NCBI GenBank assembly: GCA_041394245.1
Contig: JAWKIR010000004.1
Coordinates: forward strand, 186,001 to 250,000
DNA length: 64,000 bases
DNA from: Acidimicrobiales bacterium
Lineage (GTDB): Bacteria; Actinomycetota; Acidimicrobiia; Acidimicrobiales; Aldehydirespiratoraceae
Reading direction: 5' to 3'
The position numbers and the translations under genes were made by a program. This document shows positions 61,556-64,000 of the stretch, piece by piece. The notes under the pieces are model-generated. The model saw only the letters and a program-made list of their open reading frames with translations. It made no database searches and had not been told where the DNA came from. The number at the start of each line of letters is the position of its first letter. The stretch's first letter is position 1.

Positions 61556-61649
61556 TGGTTCTCCTAGCGTCCTTCCGAGAGGCTAGAACGCGTTCTCGTT
61601 TCCGTGCGAGTTCGGACTCGTCGCAGGCCCGGAGCTAGGTTCCCGCTCG

Positions 61650-63116
61650 ATGAGCGAGGATTCTTCCCCACCGGTCCTGATCGGCGTGGGCGCGGCCCAC
61701 CAACGCATCACCGAGCCCGGGGGCGGCCTCGACACCACGGCGCTGATGGCCGACGCCGTGATGGCGGCGCTGGCCGACTCGGGTGCCGCTGCCGCGACCG
61801 CGAACGTCGACTGGATCGGGGCGACGCGCGGTCTCTCCGGGCTTCCCGATGCCGCCCGTCGGATCGCCGAGGCACTCGGCGTCGACGCATTCACCGTTGC
61901 CGCCGACGTCGGCATTCCGCAGCAGACGCTCGTGAACCGTGCCCTGGAGGCCATCCGCTCGGGTCGGGCCAAGATCGCCGTGGTGTGCGGCGGTGAGACC
62001 AAGTTCCGCGACGACACCGCTCGCCGCGCCGGAGTGGAGTTGCCGGGGCACGATCAGACCGGGCTCGTGCCCGATCTCGAGATGTCGCCACAGGGCGAGA
62101 TCGTCGCCCGTCCCGAGATCGAGATCGGGGCGGTCGCCCCGGTGCAGCAGTACGCGTTGATCGACAGCGCCCGCCGAGCGGCGCAGGGATGGACGCTCGA
62201 CGAACACCGCGACGACATCGCGGCGCTCTGGCATCGCTTCAACCGGGTGGCGCAGACCAATCCGCGAGCCGACTTCGGCGCCCCGATGTCGGCTGAGGAG
62301 ATCCGTGAGCCCGGACCCGCCAACCGGCCGATCGCGTTTCCCTACAACAAGTGGCACAACAGCCAGTGGGGCGTCGACCAGGCTTCCGCGATGGTGTTCT
62401 GCAACGTCGCGCTCGCCGACGAGTTGGGGGTCGACCCCGAGCGTCGCGTGTATCCCCACGTCGGGCTCGAGTCGTCGCTCTCGCTGTCGCTCAGCCGTCG
62501 GGCCGAACTGCACCGCTGGCCGGCGATGCGGGTGCTCGGCGAGGCTGCGGCAGCCCATGTCGGCCGGCCGGTGGCATCGATGGACTTCGTCGAGCTCTAC
62601 AGCTGTTTCCCGGTCGCGGTTCGGGTCCAGCAGCAGGAGCTCGGCCTCGATCCCGATGGCACGCCCACCCTCACCGGCGGTATGGCCTTCGCCGGCGGTC
62701 CGTTCAACAACTTCGTCTATCAGGCGACGGTCGACATGATCGAGGCCGTCCGGTCCCAGCCTGGCTCCTATGGTGCCGTCACTGCGGTGAGCGGCCTGCT
62801 CACCAAGCCGGCGCTCGCGGTGTGGTCGACCGAACCGCCGGAGCGAGGGCTCCTGATCGCCGACCTGGTCGACGATGCCCGCGCCGCGACCTCGGAGGCG
62901 CCGCTCGACGAGGATCCCGCCGGCGACGGCGTGGTTGCCACCTACACGGTCGTCTACGCCGGCAACGAGCCGGCGCGGGTGTGCGCCATCGTCGACCTCG
63001 ATTCCGGCGAACGCGCCGTCGCCGCCGTCGATGACCCCGACCTCGCCGCAACCGCTGTCGTCGAAGACCTCATCGGTACCCGCGTCCGTGTCGACGGCCG
63101 CGCCCTGCGCCCCTGA
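61650..63116 (+). CDS. Thiolase-like protein with C-terminal OB-like domain, catalytic Cys absent
   Basis: A 488-residue protein of the acetyl-CoA acetyltransferase family. At the nucleophile position the sequence is VGIPQQTLVNRALEAI, with no Cys. The later FVELYSCFPVAVR and GGPFNNFVYQA segments match the thiolase C-terminal half. The final 80 residues (VVATYTVVYAGNEPARVCAIVDL) look like an OB-fold tail. It is therefore more likely a non-catalytic partner or a modified enzyme than an ordinary thiolase. It begins at ATG 61650, 95 bases from the divergent monooxygenase-like gene. Confidence 0.8.
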   Translation: MSEDSSPPVLIGVGAAHQRITEPGGGLDTTALMADAVMAALADSGAAAATANVDWIGATRGLSGLPDAARRIAEALGVDAFTVAADVGIPQQTLVNRALEAIRSGRAKIAVVCGGETKFRDDTARRAGVELPGHDQTGLVPDLEMSPQGEIVARPEIEIGAVAPVQQYALIDSARRAAQGWTLDEHRDDIAALWHRFNRVAQTNPRADFGAPMSAEEIREPGPANRPIAFPYNKWHNSQWGVDQASAMVFCNVALADELGVDPERRVYPHVGLESSLSLSLSRRAELHRWPAMRVLGEAAAAHVGRPVASMDFVELYSCFPVAVRVQQQELGLDPDGTPTLTGGMAFAGGPFNNFVYQATVDMIEAVRSQPGSYGAVTAVSGLLTKPALAVWSTEPPERGLLIADLVDDARAATSEAPLDEDPAGDGVVATYTVVYAGNEPARVCAIVDLDSGERAVAAVDDPDLAATAVVEDLIGTRVRVDGRALRP

Positions 63117-63122
63117 CCCGCC

Positions 63123-63188
63123 ACAGCGGTGTCAGACACCCGCTACAGCGGTGTCAGACACCCGCTACAGCGGTGTCGGACAGCGGCA
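63123..63188. repeat. Tandem 22-bp REP-like repeats (GGTGTCAGACACC core)
   Basis: Two identical 22-bp copies (63123-63144 and 63145-63166), each with GCGGTGTCAGACACCCGC, are followed by a degraded third copy (63167-63188). The core is a near-perfect inverted repeat. They fill the convergent gap between the thiolase-like gene and the metallo-hydrolase gene. The element at 18096-18118 shares the GTCAGACACC core. They may serve as termination hairpins or be REP-type sequences. Confidence 0.7.
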
Positions 63189-63230
63189 ACGCGTCGCGTT
63201 GCTCCGAACTCGGCTTCGCCGAACTCCGGA

Positions 63231-63863
63231 CTACGACTCCAGACCGAGTTCGGCGATGCGTTCGAGGACCCGCTCGCGTTCGTCGTCGATGACCGTTGTG
63301 TCGCCGTGGCCGGTGTGCACGATCGTGTCGCCGGGCAGGGTCAGGAGCCGGTCGCGGATCGAGCGCAGGATCGTCGGCTCATCGGAGTAGCTGCGACCCG
63401 TCGCGCCGGGACCACCGCAAAAGAGGGTGTCGCCGGAGACGATCCGACCCGCGGCGACGTCGTGGAAGCAACAACAGCCAGGGGAGTGGCCGGGGGTGTG
63501 GATGATGCCGACCTCGTGGCCGCCGGCCGACAAGGTGGTGCCGGGCACCACATCCCCGTCCGGACTCGATTCGGGATAGACGACGTCCCACAGCATCCGG
63601 TCGGCCGGGTGCAGCAGGATCGGTGCGTCGACTGCGTCGCGCAGTGCCTCGGCGGCATTGATGTGGTCGTTGTGCCCATGGGTGAGGACGATGGCGGTCA
63701 CGTTCCGGCCGTTGATCGCGTCGACGATCGGTTGGTGATCGTGGGCCGCGTCGAAGACCATCACCTCGCGGTCGTCGCCGACCAGCCAGATGTTGTTGGT
63801 GACCTCCCACTCGCCGCCATCGAGAGCGAAGATCCCGTCGGTTGTGACCAGTTCGATGGCCAT
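63231..63863 (-). CDS. MBL-fold metallo-hydrolase, mycothiol formaldehyde pathway partner
   Basis: A 210-residue hydrolase with metal motif VLTHGHNDHINAAE and a second histidine at HTPGHSPGCCC. It follows the mycothiol-dependent formaldehyde dehydrogenase gene by two bases, the same arrangement as mycobacterial Rv2259/Rv2260. The likely role is hydrolysis of the S-formyl-mycothiol product to formate and mycothiol, or a related thioester step. The pairing is the main argument; the family itself is broad. Confidence 0.85.
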   Translation of the reverse strand: MAIELVTTDGIFALDGGEWEVTNNIWLVGDDREVMVFDAAHDHQPIVDAINGRNVTAIVLTHGHNDHINAAEALRDAVDAPILLHPADRMLWDVVYPESSPDGDVVPGTTLSAGGHEVGIIHTPGHSPGCCCFHDVAAGRIVSGDTLFCGGPGATGRSYSDEPTILRSIRDRLLTLPGDTIVHTGHGDTTVIDDERERVLERIAELGLES

Positions 63864-63865
63864 CG

Positions 63866-64000
63866 TCAGATCTCGACCACGGAACGAAGGACCTCGCCAC
63901 GCTCCATCTTGTGGAACGCCTCCTCGACATCGTCCAGCCCGATGGTCTCGGAAACGAATCCGTCGAGATCGAGTCGGCCCTGCTGATAGAGGTCGATCAG
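63866..64000 (-). CDS. mscR: S-(hydroxymethyl)mycothiol dehydrogenase (C-terminus only)
   Basis: The last 44 residues of a zinc alcohol dehydrogenase, read off the right edge. The ending DLDGFVSETIGLDDVEEAF then HKMERGEVLRSVV is characteristic of the mycothiol-dependent formaldehyde dehydrogenase group. The enzyme oxidises the formaldehyde-mycothiol adduct. It precedes the MBL hydrolase in the same operon. Only the tail is visible, so catalytic residues cannot be checked. Confidence 0.82.
   Translation of the reverse strand: MIDLYQQGRLDLDGFVSETIGLDDVEEAFHKMERGEVLRSVVEI

Noticed and set aside
63123..63188. CRISPR array
   Set aside because: Repeats are tandem without spacers; no cas genes.

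Overview
The window is a very GC-rich, gene-dense bacterial chromosome segment with no rRNA or tRNA genes, phage genes or insertion sequences that I could recognise. Frequent GTG starts, many 4-base stop/start overlaps (GTGA or ATGA), actinobacterial -10 boxes (TANNNT), a DUF3097 protein, an inositol-phosphate synthase, and the tail of a mycothiol-dependent formaldehyde dehydrogenase beside its usual metallo-hydrolase partner all point to Actinomycetota. The abundance of CoA-ester enzymes, amidohydrolases and Thr/Ser-rich lipoproteins suggests an uncultured-type lineage such as Acidimicrobiia; that lineage call is inference.

Layout. 1-3380: an AddA/AddB-like helicase-nuclease pair on the minus strand (helicase cut by the window edge). 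3.4-8.6 kb: MFS exporter, penicillin-acylase-type lipoprotein, small NYN/PIN-like protein, DUF3097. 8.7-14.4 kb: a compact menaquinone operon in three polypeptides: a MerR-type DNA-binding region fused to isochorismate synthase, MenD, and a MenH-MenC fusion. 14.4-19.5 kb: histidine phosphatase, Zn-dehydrogenase, pentapeptide protein, VOC protein, nucleotidyltransferase, VWA lipoprotein. 19.5-31.6 kb: HxlR-type regulator, HMG-CoA-synthase-like/thiolase pair, amidase, ABC exporter, SLH plus beta-helix surface protein, tandem CoA-transferase, esterase-like lipoprotein. 31.6-39.2 kb: DUF6174 lipoprotein, inositol-phosphate synthase with a strong terminator, divergent LysR regulator, MaoC, peptidase, SDR and NUDIX genes. 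39.2-49 kb: a structured leader before an aquaporin-family channel, two amidohydrolases, surface proteins (one with an LAVTG sorting-type tail), a coiled-coil protein, M20 peptidase, and others. 49-56 kb: 3-methyladenine glycosylase, glycosyltransferase-like/sulfotransferase pair, DMT transporter, epimerase/SDR/acyl-CoA ligase operon. 56-64 kb: HAD, crotonase, a probable selenoprotein of the GrdB-like family with its TetR regulator, metallo-hydrolases, flavin monooxygenase-like and thiolase-like proteins.

The two most notable loci are (i) the selenoprotein at 57786-58940, where an in-frame UGA (58236-58238) lies in a U-P-L-C motif, is followed by a hairpin, and is embedded in a regulated operon, and (ii) the fused menaquinone module at 8695-14435, whose first enzyme carries its own DNA-binding domain downstream of a perfect palindrome. 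Other non-coding structure worth attention: a direct-inverted-direct repeat at 53835-53886 at a gene junction, a terminator-bearing leader at 39306-39463, and dispersed GTCAGACACC repeats at 18096 and 63123.
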